Below are positions 38,201 through 46,062 of a stretch of 64,000 nt of DNA, in pieces. The notes under the pieces are model-generated. The model saw only the letters and a list, made by a program, of their open reading frames with translations, did no database searches and had not been told where the DNA came from. Each line of letters opens with the position of its first letter. Position 1 is the stretch's first letter. The stretch is from Vibrio aquaticus (lineage in GTDB: Bacteria > Pseudomonadota > Gammaproteobacteria > Enterobacterales > Vibrionaceae), in assembly GCF_003970385.1 (NCBI RefSeq), contig NZ_RXZH01000001.1:873300-937299 (forward strand), given 5' to 3'. A program made the translations under genes and the position numbers.

Positions 38201-41200
38201 ACACCAAGCTTTATTGCCAATAGCTACCAAGGTAATTTTGGTCAGTTTGATATTAACCAAGCGGGTGAGTGGAGCTTTACGGCCTACCCAGACTCCCTAG
38301 ATGCCATGAAACGTGAAGAAGTGGTGTCAGAAGTCTTTACTGTGATTGCAGAAGATGACTTTGGCGGTGTAATCACTCAATACGTCACCATCAATATTGA
38401 AGGGACTAATGATGTGCCTGTCATCACTGGGGATAGCTCAGGCAGCGTGATTGAGGATGGTGCTAACTTTGGTGCGATCGATTTCAGCTCTACTAGTGGA
38501 CAGTTGACCTCTTCGGATGTCGACAAAGACAGCTCTGTAGTCAGCTGGGCGATTGAGAATGGTACCGATCCTGGTGACGCCGATTACGGTCAAGGCATCT
38601 ACGGTACGTTAACTCTAGGTAACAATGGCCAGTGGGTTTACCAGTTAAACAACAGCGCCCCAGATACGCAAGCGCTCAATTTGGGGGATGTTGGTCAAGA
38701 AACCTTCTATGTTTCTGCAACCGACAACGATGGTGGTGTTTCGGAATGGCATCAGATCACCATTGATGTCTATGGCCAAGATGAAAACGGCTCTGGAGGT
38801 GGCGGCAGCGGTTCTGGCACCGATCTGGGCGATTTGTCGACGACCCTTATCGAAGATGTCACCACTGTGACAGATGGCATGGTGCCCGTCTTACCGGGGA
38901 ACAATAACATTACTGGTGTTTCGCCAATCTCGGGTGGCATCTTTGGTACCTTGATTGATGGTTCTGGTCAAACAGGCGTTGCAGGCCGTCAATGGCAATA
39001 CACGCTTGATAACAGCTCTGACTTAGTCCAAAGCTTATCTGAAGGGCAGCAAGTCACCGAAACATGGCGCATTGACACCAATCAGGGCTACTACACCATG
39101 GAAGTCGTGATTGAGGGGACAAACGATGACCCAGTGATCACCTTTACCGATTCTCCAATCACTGAACCTGCGCCGGGCGTTACTGTTCAGGTGGGTGAAG
39201 TGATCGATGAAGTCTCTCCGCAAGCATCTGGTGTGCTCGGTGTCGATGACCCAGACAATGGCGACACGCATACATGGTCACTGAATCCAAGAACTCCAGC
39301 ATCAGGCACTTACGGCACCTTAACACTCGATGCGGACAGCGGTGAATGGGTCTACGTATTGGCCGATAACGCTGCGGTTAACAATCTTGCTCATGGAGAA
39401 ACGGCCACTGAAACCTTTATCGTGACGGTTACCGATAGCGAGCTTGCGACTGATACACGAACCATTACCTTGCAAGTAACAGGTGTAGGTGAAGACGTAC
39501 CGGTTGTGGACCCTGTGATTGAAACGCTCACCATGACAGAGGATGTGGATGACCAAGATGGCAGTGATGACGGCATGTACACTGCTTCGGGTTCTCTAGC
39601 GGCACCAACAGATTTAGGTGACAACCCAACCTGGACCTTAGTCGATGGCTCGGGCCAATATGGCAGCATCAGCGTGGATGCGAGCGGTAACTGGGTTTAC
39701 ACCTTAAACAACAGCAGTAATGCGGTTCAGTCACTGCAAACCGGTGAGACGGTGCAAGATACCTTTACGCTTTATGTCGTCGATGAGCATGGTAAAACCG
39801 TTGTTGATGGTAGTGGCCAACCGCAGTTGATGGAATTTACCGTGGATGTTCAGGGCAGCAATGATGCGCCAAACATTACCGGCGATTTATCCGAGTCCAT
39901 CAATGCCGATAATACCTCGCCCCTGTCAGGTACAGTGCAACCGGGTGATGTCGATACCAATGATAGCCACAGTTGGAGTCTTGAGAGTGTTCCCCAGTAT
40001 GGTGCGTTTAGCTTGATGTGGATGTGGAATGGCGCATCGGGAGAATGGAGTTATGACCTGGATACGACTAGGAACGATCTTATTGAGCTCAATGGCCGAG
40101 ATTCAGCGCCATTCACTGAAACCATCACCGTTAAAGTGGTCGATAGCTTAGGCTTAGAATCTGAAAAAGACATCGTCATTACCATCAACGGGGTGAATGA
40201 TGCTCCAACCATCAGCGGTGATGCCAGTGCCGCATTAAGTGAAGACGGTGTGCTTACTCAAAGCAAACAGCTCATTGGTGATGATGTCGATAGTGGAGAT
40301 ACCGTGACCTTTGATGCTAAGTCACTCAATGGTACTTATGGTTTATTTATTATTGATGCGACCGGTGAGTGGAGTTACACCATCTACAATGATCAGCCAC
40401 ATATCCAAGCCCTTGCTGAAAATGAGGTGGTGACTGAAAGCTTTACCGTGTTCGCTACCGACGATTTGGGTGCGGAAGTGAGCCAAGTGGTGACGGTGAC
40501 TGTCACTGGTTCTAATGATGTGCCGGTGTTATCCGGTGATGTTCAAGGCATAGTGCAAGAGGCATCAGGGAGCAGCGCATCAGGTAAGTTGGTGGTCAGC
40601 GATGCTGATGTGGGAGACAGTGCAACCTTCACCATCGTCTCGAATGGCAGCTTAGGTACGCTACAAGTGAACGCTCAAGGTGAGTGGACCTATGTGGTCG
40701 ATGATACTGCACCAGCAGTCAATGCGCTTGCTGTAGGAGAAAGCACCACCGATATGATTCAAGTTAAAGCGATTGATGGTGAAAATGGCGAGTCCAATAT
40801 CGTAGACATCATTATCACTATTAACGGCACCAATGACATTCCAATGGTTGCTGCCGTGAGTACCTTAAGCGGCTCTATTGATTCCGATAGTGCAATCACA
40901 ACCGCTGATGGTGCGATAGTGATTGATGATGACACCAGCGATACGCACACTTTTGCTCTGGCTGGCGATGTGCAAGTGCTGACTAGCAGCTTTGGTGAAA
41001 TGACGATTGACCGCACAACCGGTGTATGGAACTACACCCTCAATGTTGCTGCAGGACTGCTGCTTAAAGATGAATTGGTGAGTGATACCTTTACGGTCAC
41101 GATTGAGGATCAACATGGAGAGGCGATTACTCAATTGCTAACCGTCAACATTCAAGGTACCGATGACGCGCCTGTAATTACCGGTTCGGCGACAGGTCAG

Positions 41201-42349
41201 GTTCAAGAAGATTATCTCAATCAAACCTCTGGGCAGCTTGTCGCGACAGACACCGAAACTGACATTGGCGATCTTACATGGCAGTTAGTGAGTAACTCAG
41301 TCGGTCAGTACGGTACGTTGAGCTTTAATCCAACAACCGGTGAATGGGACTATCAACTTACTCCTGGCTCAACCAATGATTTAGTTGCTAGTGCCACGGA
41401 TACTGACGAATTTATTGTTGAAGTATCGGATGGCGTAAAAACCACGCAGCAAGTCATTGCGATTACGGTGATTGGTAATGTGGCTCAACAAGGTGGCGTC
41501 GGCTATGACTTACTACAAGCGAGCAGCGCAGATGAATGGTTATGGGGCGGCCCCAATGATGGCTCTGATGCAGGGCAGTCAGACAGCTTCGCTTGGAGTG
41601 ATTCTACGGTTGGTACATCTGCGCAGCCAGGAACCGATTACGTGAAAGACTTTGATGCTGGCGAAGACATTATTGACCTATCAGGTTTCGTCAATGCTAA
41701 TGATGTTTGGCAATCAGTCGCAGTGGCACAGCAAGTGAACATCGATGAGGTAGGATCCGATACGCAAATTAGCTTGTTTGATAGCAATCAAGATTTGGTT
41801 CAAACCATTACTTTACAAGATGTACTGATCAGCGAACTGACCAGTGAAGATACTTCCGGTATGACTCAAGCTGAGCTGCTGAGCACTTTAGTCAGCGATC
41901 AAGCGATCACCATCTCTCAAACTTATGGACATGAAGGGGACGATACCTTAACTGGCAGTGCAAATGATGACATCTTGTTGGGTGGACTCGGTGAAGATAC
42001 CTTTGTGATGCTGAGTGAGAATGCAGGCACCGCATTGAGTCCAACCCAAGATACCTTGGCGGATTTTTCCGTCAGCGATGACATCATCGATTTGTCAGAC
42101 TTACTGCCAGATGCACCGAGCATGAATGATCTGTTTGCTCATATCGATGCCACTGTGGTTGATGATATCAACGACCCTAACGACGACGCATACACCCTGT
42201 TAGAAGTCACCGATGAAAACGGTGGGAAAACTAACATCAAGATCAATGATTTGGGGTACAGCGAACTCGGTTTAGGCGCAGGTGCGACCGATGATGCGAT
42301 CGTGACGGCGTTGGTGGATCAATTAAAAGTGATTCAGACAGACAGTTAG
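32204..42349 (+). CDS. Giant VCBS-repeat RTX adhesin (LapA/CraA-type), type I secreted
   Basis: A 3381-residue surface adhesin. The ATG at 32204 is preferred over that at 32186 because AAAGGAG lies between them. The N-terminal roughly 120 residues look like a LapA-type retention region: VEEIASLLEQGLDPT then TAAG at residues 88-91, the dialanine site cut by LapG proteases. About 30 cadherin/VCBS-like domains of roughly 100 residues follow, the first eight full VCBS units being near-identical. A Gly/Ser linker lies near residue 2200. The C-terminal 300 residues carry the type I secretion signal region, with DYVKDFDAGEDIIDLSGF, an RTX-like GHEGDDTLTGSANDDILLGG and DTLADFSVSDDIIDLSDLL. No secretion or Lap regulatory genes adjoin. 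A role in attachment and biofilm is inferred. Confidence 0.93.
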   Translation: MAQSLNLPEGAQVAIDTDGNVRVLLAGQSPQPGEIVAPASELFEQFPELSAEISNVLEQDSPVDPDVEEIASLLEQGLDPTLIEDFATAAGEDAGASPTTSAAIERDGEERIAETLFETSALGSGSELNNNSLFDDPSFRTSNLAPFAAVESRTYAEESGSGALAITLPTDLNDEVLIVTITGLPERGVVTLEDGTPIVVGQVLSTEQLTSLRFEAPDEVDNAGEVAGTLAYTVDDGAGLLNSVQPGSVQIFLTPINDAPVAFDSEGSVIENQTLEGRLPDGEDVDGTIASYQLVANPELGSVTVNPDGSFVFETGTDFDFLPEGETTQVSFLYSVTDDGGLDSQLQTVTITVTGVNDAAVIAGVDFGQVIEDSQGIELTDSGQLTISDVDGEQEEAFDTNSVVPAAGVLGQLEIDETGLWQYSVDNADVQYLGEGETKQEIFTVSSVDGTEHTVTVTIVGVNDTAVIAGQDTGSVKEDESTPLLTESGTLTISDVDGADEELFVPASLTAPEDAIGTLTIDENGQWNFELENSSIQYLGEGETITQVYTVESIDGTSHPITIQIIGTNDAAVISGDDVGTVTEDESTPQLTDTGSLRISDIDGEDEELFVAATGITSAGALGTLDITQDGDWTYTVDNADVQYLAEGETKVETFTVESLDGTQHTVTVTIIGVNDSAEIAGDDVGAVNEDDDTPLLTDSGTLTISDADDGEAEFKPSSVVASAGALGSLSIDAAGNWDYQVDNADVQYLGEGETKVETFTVESLDGTEHTITVIITGVNDSAEIAGDDIGAVTEDESTPLLTDSGTLTISDSDTGEAEFKPTSVVASAGALGSLTIDESGNWDYVVANDSVQYLAEGETKVETFIVESLDGTEHTITVTITGVNDSAVIAGVDTGEVTEDDSNPLLTDSGTLTISDADTGEAEFKPSSVVASAGVLGSLTIDASGNWDYQVDNADVQYLGEGETKVETFTVESLDGTEHTITVTIIGVNDSAEIAGDDVGAVTEDDDTPLLTDSGILTISDADSGEAEFKPSSVVVSAGALGSLTIDAAGNWDYQVDNADVQYLGEGETKVETFTVESLDGTEHTITVTITGVNDSAVISGDDVGTVTEDESTPQLTDAGSLRISDVDGEDEELFVAATGITSAGALGSLDITQDGDWTYTVDNADVQYLAEGETKVETFTVESLDGTQHTVTITIVGTNDIPIMLGDLTGEVKEETTLQTTGTLTPVDVDNGATHTWALVGETDSTYGSISIVGATGEWTYTLDNNAAQPLAEGQEVQETFVVEVDDGLGGTSQQNIVITIEGTNDDPVISGDDSGNTVEDLMLVADGVLSVDDIDVTNTHTWSIQGNGQGSYGSITINQNGAWEYTLDPSLTQSFEHGELYEEQTFTAIVNDGNGGTDSFEIDIDILGQNDAPNISGRSTRTIWEDDGSGVRSGTLNTGDPDVNEVHTWSIVGDPDGQFGSLTLDQNGVWTYTLDTNATQAANTQALSLNQSVKEYFMVQVVDKHNQVDTQQVVVTVKGRNDAPEIDGVLVGTVTEDDALPVTTSGQLNHNDVDGLDDHVWSLQTNQGQYGSLQIDANGEWTYTLTNGHSAVQALLPGETLTETFLVTVTDDTNDNKSSNNASDTETITITIEGSNDTPSITGGTTGSVIEDTPVKSSTTGKLLALDIDTNDAHSWKVVGEDINGEASGLYGILTVDDNGQWLYQLDSTRWSTQSIPPGTTEIDTFEVEVTDINGATETITVDISVAGVNTTPDIVLGDTPTIVEDDVPSSISGTFGSGDPDVGDSALWSVISNGSYGNFVVDSIGGWVYTLDNGNNAVNRLDEGDLLQDTVQIKVVDQFGEVSIKDFTIDIEGNNDGPSIKGEVAKTIREDTASFSGQLQDGDPDAHDTHLWSPSNLVGNYGSFTMTSSGAWVYSLNNALDEIQELNPNQTLQENFTVEVVDSYGETDSRDVVITIRGTNDLPTVSGDIAGTFVEDQASPDITGVMTLSDIDDADTPSFIANSYQGNFGQFDINQAGEWSFTAYPDSLDAMKREEVVSEVFTVIAEDDFGGVITQYVTINIEGTNDVPVITGDSSGSVIEDGANFGAIDFSSTSGQLTSSDVDKDSSVVSWAIENGTDPGDADYGQGIYGTLTLGNNGQWVYQLNNSAPDTQALNLGDVGQETFYVSATDNDGGVSEWHQITIDVYGQDENGSGGGGSGSGTDLGDLSTTLIEDVTTVTDGMVPVLPGNNNITGVSPISGGIFGTLIDGSGQTGVAGRQWQYTLDNSSDLVQSLSEGQQVTETWRIDTNQGYYTMEVVIEGTNDDPVITFTDSPITEPAPGVTVQVGEVIDEVSPQASGVLGVDDPDNGDTHTWSLNPRTPASGTYGTLTLDADSGEWVYVLADNAAVNNLAHGETATETFIVTVTDSELATDTRTITLQVTGVGEDVPVVDPVIETLTMTEDVDDQDGSDDGMYTASGSLAAPTDLGDNPTWTLVDGSGQYGSISVDASGNWVYTLNNSSNAVQSLQTGETVQDTFTLYVVDEHGKTVVDGSGQPQLMEFTVDVQGSNDAPNITGDLSESINADNTSPLSGTVQPGDVDTNDSHSWSLESVPQYGAFSLMWMWNGASGEWSYDLDTTRNDLIELNGRDSAPFTETITVKVVDSLGLESEKDIVITINGVNDAPTISGDASAALSEDGVLTQSKQLIGDDVDSGDTVTFDAKSLNGTYGLFIIDATGEWSYTIYNDQPHIQALAENEVVTESFTVFATDDLGAEVSQVVTVTVTGSNDVPVLSGDVQGIVQEASGSSASGKLVVSDADVGDSATFTIVSNGSLGTLQVNAQGEWTYVVDDTAPAVNALAVGESTTDMIQVKAIDGENGESNIVDIIITINGTNDIPMVAAVSTLSGSIDSDSAITTADGAIVIDDDTSDTHTFALAGDVQVLTSSFGEMTIDRTTGVWNYTLNVAAGLLLKDELVSDTFTVTIEDQHGEAITQLLTVNIQGTDDAPVITGSATGQVQEDYLNQTSGQLVATDTETDIGDLTWQLVSNSVGQYGTLSFNPTTGEWDYQLTPGSTNDLVASATDTDEFIVEVSDGVKTTQQVIAITVIGNVAQQGGVGYDLLQASSADEWLWGGPNDGSDAGQSDSFAWSDSTVGTSAQPGTDYVKDFDAGEDIIDLSGFVNANDVWQSVAVAQQVNIDEVGSDTQISLFDSNQDLVQTITLQDVLISELTSEDTSGMTQAELLSTLVSDQAITISQTYGHEGDDTLTGSANDDILLGGLGEDTFVMLSENAGTALSPTQDTLADFSVSDDIIDLSDLLPDAPSMNDLFAHIDATVVDDINDPNDDAYTLLEVTDENGGKTNIKINDLGYSELGLGAGATDDAIVTALVDQLKVIQTDS
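32465..32476 (+). other. Predicted LapG cleavage site (TAAG) in the adhesin
   Basis: Codons for Thr-Ala-Ala-Gly lie 25 residues past a predicted retention helix region, in the context DFATAAGEDAG. LapG-type periplasmic proteases cut at such dialanine sites when c-di-GMP is low, releasing the adhesin. Inferred from motif and position. Confidence 0.6.
33269..35800 (+). repeat. Eight tandem VCBS repeats, 315-318 bp each, in the adhesin gene
   Basis: Units start at 33269, 33587, 33905, 34223, 34538, 34853, 35168 and 35483 (106-, 106-, 106-, 105-, 105-, 105-, 105- and 106-residue units). Each begins (V/T)NDxA(V/E)I and ends VT(I/V)xG. Units 4-7 are near-identical in protein, and unit 8 matches unit 3 far better than its neighbours, mostly differing at silent positions. 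Later domains up to about 41480 are more diverged. Confidence 0.9.
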
Positions 42350-43263
42350 GTCGGTGAATTATCACTGATTAACTGCTCTCGAATGACCGCTTTAATGGTC
42401 TCAAACCTTGCTGGAAGTTGTCGGTGACGCTTAGTGAGTAAGTAAAGCGTCTCGATGACTTCTTGTTTAGGTTGGTAAATCGCAATCTCTTCTTTGTATG
42501 GGAAGGTGTCTAACGCACTCTTTGGCAGAATGGTAAATCCATGGCCTTTCGCCACTGGCAGCAATATCTGGTTGAGTTGGTTTATGTAACCTTTAACGGG
42601 GAGTTGATGAATGTTGATGCTTTCCAATGCGGATTCCCCACAGCGAGAAAAATAGAGTGCTAAGTAGTGTTCGGCATCTGGGTGGCGAATCAGCCCCATT
42701 TGTTTTAGCTGCTCTCCATCAAGTGATTTCGTTGCGATCGCCTTAGGCATCATCAAGCACAAAGGTTCTTGTCCAAATTGTTCAGACTCCACTCTTGGGT
42801 CAGATGGCTCGTTGGTGACGATACCCAAGTCGACCTTGCCATCAATAATTTCTGCAATGATTTTATGATGTGGCGCTGCCTCTAAGTGTGGAATAAGGCT
42901 CGGGCATTTACATTGTAAATCGAGAAGGTGAGGGTAGAGCAGTAGAGCTAAAGAGCCAGAACATGCCAAAGAGACATCGCCTGAATGGGGGTCATCTTGA
43001 TTGAGAGAAAGCAGCATCTGATTTTGTTGTGTTTCTAGCTCTTTGGCATAGCTGTAAACAACCTTGCCTGCTTCGGTAATCTCAAAGCTCTTGTTATGTC
43101 TTTCGATGAGAGCATGTCCACACGCTTGCTCAAGCTTCTTGATATGTTGGCTCACTCCGGGTTGAGTCATAAATAACTTGTCAGCGGTTTTGGTAAAGTG
43201 ACCGGTATCTATCAGTGTCACAAAGGTCTTTAACCAGATTGGATTCAACATATCATTGCTCAT
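42346..43263 (-). CDS. LysR-family transcriptional regulator
   Basis: A 305-residue LysR regulator. The helix-turn-helix covers about residues 8-65 (FVTLIDTGHFTKTADKLFMTQPGVSQHIKKLE), and the effector-binding domain about 92-290. It is convergent with the adhesin gene and their coding ends overlap by four bases, with no terminator between, so transcripts can interfere. It is divergent from the TPP-riboswitch/thiD unit. Neither target nor ligand can be named. Confidence 0.92.
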   Translation of the reverse strand: MSNDMLNPIWLKTFVTLIDTGHFTKTADKLFMTQPGVSQHIKKLEQACGHALIERHNKSFEITEAGKVVYSYAKELETQQNQMLLSLNQDDPHSGDVSLACSGSLALLLYPHLLDLQCKCPSLIPHLEAAPHHKIIAEIIDGKVDLGIVTNEPSDPRVESEQFGQEPLCLMMPKAIATKSLDGEQLKQMGLIRHPDAEHYLALYFSRCGESALESINIHQLPVKGYINQLNQILLPVAKGHGFTILPKSALDTFPYKEEIAIYQPKQEVIETLYLLTKRHRQLPARFETIKAVIREQLISDNSPT

Positions 43264-43411
43264 AAGGAAACATTATCTTGATGAGTCTAAATGATAACAG
43301 AAGTTTCTAATAGAGGGTTGTATCGCTATTTTTTCACAGCGATCCGTTTAGCGCTTTTCTGACTTAATGCTGCCAATAGTCGCTTTTTGTTGTTATTATT
43401 TTCTCGAAATA

Positions 43412-43500
43412 GTCGGGGAGCCTAACCATTTTGGAAAGGGCTGAGATCGCAATGCGAGACCCGTAGAACCTGATTCAGTTAGCACTGACGTAGGGAACTA
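43412..43500 (+). ncRNA. TPP riboswitch (THI element)
   Basis: The conserved core is clear: GGGGAGCC at the 5' helix, GGGCTGAGA at 43438-43446, AGACCC then GAACCTGAT (43467-43475), and GACGTAGGGAACTA at the 3' side. It lies about 100 bases before thiD and should repress it when thiamine pyrophosphate is abundant. The expression platform between 43500 and 43603 is not obvious: a T-rich CCTTTTTC near 43556 could be a terminator tail or the switch may act on translation. Confidence 0.95.
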
Positions 43501-43603
43501 TCTGCATCAATTCTGATGTTGCTCGTAGTCGATTGAGCGATCCCCTCATTGAGATCCTTTTTCGTGGCCGAGAGTTCTCGTACGTCTTGTAGTAGGAGCA
43601 ACT

Positions 43604-44434
43604 ATGCCACATTCACAAGACACCACTCCCATTGTATTAACCATTGCAGGCTCAGACAGCGGCGGTGGTGCGGGTATCCAAGCCGACATTAAAGCCATTT
43701 CTGCAACCGGCAGTTATGCCTGCTCGGTGATTACCGCTATCACGTCGCAAAACACCTTGGGTGTCTCGGCAATCCATCCTGTTCCCCTTAAGCATATTGA
43801 AAGCCAATTAGATGCGGTGTTTACTGATCTCAATATTATTGCAGTCAAAGTGGGCATGTTGGCAGACTCTGACATCATTAAAGTGGTTGCCGACAAAATT
43901 CGTCAGTATCAACCCAAGCACCTAGTGGTTGACCCTGTTATGGTGGCGACAAGTGGTGATCTGTTATTGAAACGCAATGCCATAGACACGCTTAAACGTG
44001 AACTTTTGCCATTGGCCGATTTAGTTACCCCAAATCTACCTGAAGGTGCCGCGTTAACGGGTGGTGATGTGCCGCATGACGAAGACCAAATGGGAGCGAT
44101 GATTGAATCTCTTCGTGCCCTTGGTGCTAAAGCGGTGCTACTGAAAGGGGGTCACTTAGAGCAAAGCGACAACAGTAATGATTTACTGATCACTCCCTCG
44201 GCAAGTGAACTGATTCGAGCTAAGCGGGTAATGACTGGCAATACCCATGGAACCGGCTGCACACTCTCTTCTGCGATTGCTTCTTACCTTGCTCATGGAA
44301 ATCGTCTTCATAAGGCGGTTTGTCTTGGAAAGCAGTACATGACCCAAGCGATCTCTCATGCTGATGAACTTGATATCGGTGCAGGTCACGGTCCGGTCCA
44401 TCATTTTTTCTGCGGATTCACCAACGTACGCTAA
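43604..44434 (+). CDS. thiD: Hydroxymethylpyrimidine/phosphomethylpyrimidine kinase ThiD
   Basis: A 276-residue ThiD that phosphorylates HMP and HMP-P for thiamine synthesis. The start VLTIAGSDSGGGAGIQADIK, the central VVDPVMVATSGD and the C-terminal GNTHGTGCTLSSAIA (anion-hole and catalytic Cys) are diagnostic. RBS: TAGGAG seven bases upstream. It is preceded by a TPP riboswitch and appears alone, with no thiE, thiM or transporter gene adjacent, suggesting a salvage role (inference). Confidence 0.97.
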   Translation: MPHSQDTTPIVLTIAGSDSGGGAGIQADIKAISATGSYACSVITAITSQNTLGVSAIHPVPLKHIESQLDAVFTDLNIIAVKVGMLADSDIIKVVADKIRQYQPKHLVVDPVMVATSGDLLLKRNAIDTLKRELLPLADLVTPNLPEGAALTGGDVPHDEDQMGAMIESLRALGAKAVLLKGGHLEQSDNSNDLLITPSASELIRAKRVMTGNTHGTGCTLSSAIASYLAHGNRLHKAVCLGKQYMTQAISHADELDIGAGHGPVHHFFCGFTNVR

Positions 44435-44582
44435 TCAAAGGTAAGCCGACTTCGTTGCTGTAATGTGAGCTCGATATCGCCGGTGTGGTAACTTTCAGCA
44501 AATTGACATTCAGTTGATAAAATTGTGGGTATTGGTCGACTAATATGCAGCATCGAGTTTAGACGGCTAAGAATCAAGAATT

Positions 44583-45338
44583 GTGAAAAACTATCTATAT
44601 AACAAGCGAGAAGGGCTATTCTTGCTGATTGGTTTTCTGCTTTTAGTAGCGCCAATGTCAATGTTTGTTAGCCATATTGATTTACTCAGTGATGTATGTG
44701 AAATCACCGGTTTGAGCTATACAGTGATCACCGATTCGGCAGGCTCGAAAGGCTTTTTAGTCACGCTGGCTCTATTGTTAGCAGTTAGCTGCAAAATGAT
44801 CGGTTTCAACCGTGAATTACTCAGCAAGCTGGTTCAACTTGGCGTCATTCTGGTGATTGGCTTTGCGGCTAAAACAGGGCTAAAACACGTAACAGAAAGT
44901 CCAAGACCTTATACTGAACTGCTGACTCATCAACTGTTGATCCCTAACCCAGAGCACTTCTATAAGCTGGACATGAAGCAAAAGGATGAGGTAATCGCTC
45001 AGGTTTCAGAGCATGTGTCGGAATGGCGCACACGTCATTGGCAAGGTGAGAAAGACTACTCGTTCCCATCAGGACACACCATCTTTGCTGCGATTTGTTT
45101 GGCATTCTTTGGCGGGCTGTTTGCTCAGCACAGAAAATATGGCTTGGCAGCGTTAGTTATGGTCTGGGCGTTTGCTGTGGCTTATAGCCGTTTGTGGCTT
45201 GGGATGCATAGGCCAATAGACTTAGTAGGGTCAATTGCCTTTGTCGCCATTGTCTATGCGCTAATGCCAAGCTTTGAACGATTAGGCGATGAACTCATTA
45301 CACGGCTTAATTTACCGCTCAATGTCTCACTCAAATAA
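44583..45338 (+). CDS. PAP2-family membrane phosphatase (PgpB-like)
   Basis: A 251-residue integral membrane protein with about six hydrophobic segments. The three PAP2 motifs are present: KHVTESPRP, YSFPSGHT and SRLWLGMHRPIDLVGS. The roughly 60-residue segment between the first two motifs matches PgpB. It would dephosphorylate phosphatidylglycerophosphate, undecaprenyl pyrophosphate or similar lipids. The start is GTG at 44583. A terminator follows immediately. Confidence 0.92.
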   Translation: MKNYLYNKREGLFLLIGFLLLVAPMSMFVSHIDLLSDVCEITGLSYTVITDSAGSKGFLVTLALLLAVSCKMIGFNRELLSKLVQLGVILVIGFAAKTGLKHVTESPRPYTELLTHQLLIPNPEHFYKLDMKQKDEVIAQVSEHVSEWRTRHWQGEKDYSFPSGHTIFAAICLAFFGGLFAQHRKYGLAALVMVWAFAVAYSRLWLGMHRPIDLVGSIAFVAIVYALMPSFERLGDELITRLNLPLNVSLK

Positions 45339-45341
45339 CAG

Positions 45342-45373
45342 AAAGGCAGCGAATTCTCATCGCTGCCTTTTTT
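45342..45373 (+). terminator. Terminator of the PAP2 phosphatase gene
   Basis: An 11-bp stem (45342-45352 with 45360-45370) and a 7-base loop run into TTTTTT. It is shared by two convergent genes. Confidence 0.92.
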
Positions 45374-45398
45374 CATTGCTGGCTTTTTCAATCAGTCA

Positions 45399-45908
45399 TT
45401 ATTCGAAGGATGTGAGTGCGGTTTGGTTCATGACCACCATTGAAAGTACATCTCGATCGCCTTCATTTTCGCCATAGCCATGAGACTTCACTCCCCAGAA
45501 TGCCCCTTTTTCTTCGATGAGTCGCCAATCCCACTTATAGCCATCTTCAAAGGCTAAATGTAAGTTTCCGTTGTCTTGGAGTTCCCAAGTAATGTTCTCA
45601 GACGCGCCGCTTTCAAGTTTGGTGTACTTGCCAGTACCATCATCCATCAACACCATTTGACGCTTTTTCTTACCGTTATTGAATGAGAATACCAACTCTT
45701 GACCAATGAGCATGTCATCGACAAAGATTTCATACCCGCCACATCCCATGACGGCTTTTTCAAACATCTCTTGGGTGTAGCTCGACCCCGAACCATCACC
45801 AGCGGTACACAAATTAGAGCGTATCGCTTGTTCTTCGGGAGATGACGTTGATTGGCAACCCGCCAGAATAGCAGCGGACAATAGGGTTACTGACGTTATT
45901 AGTTTCAT
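45399..45908 (-). CDS. Predicted lipoprotein of unknown function
   Basis: A 169-residue lipoprotein beginning MKLITSVTLLSAAILAGC, with the lipobox Cys at residue 18 and QSTSSPEEQ after it, so it is likely sent to the outer membrane. An ATG at 45908 with AAGGAG upstream is chosen over a GTG four codons earlier. The mature protein has several Gly/Trp-containing beta-like stretches (SENITWELQDNGNLHLAFEDG) but no recognised domain. It is convergent with the PAP2 gene. Confidence 0.72.
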   Translation of the reverse strand: MKLITSVTLLSAAILAGCQSTSSPEEQAIRSNLCTAGDGSGSSYTQEMFEKAVMGCGGYEIFVDDMLIGQELVFSFNNGKKKRQMVLMDDGTGKYTKLESGASENITWELQDNGNLHLAFEDGYKWDWRLIEEKGAFWGVKSHGYGENEGDRDVLSMVVMNQTALTSFE

Positions 45909-46020
45909 GTTAAGCCTCACTCCTTGATCTACATTGTGTTCAGTAAATGCTCAGTAAGGAAAGACCATAATTATTAGTTCGTCAAAGTTTGATAATTCAT
46001 GCGAATAAGTTGGAGAGGAA

Positions 46021-46047
46021 GTTAGCCACCAAAAATTGGTGGCTAAC
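46021..46047 (-). terminator. Perfect 12-bp hairpin after malT
   Basis: Arms GTTAGCCACCAA/TTGGTGGCTAAC enclose AAA. It lies 16 bases past the malT stop. The minus-strand tail is TTCCTCTCC, so the U-run is weak. Confidence 0.6.
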
Positions 46048-46062
46048 TGATTTCTGGAGTAA

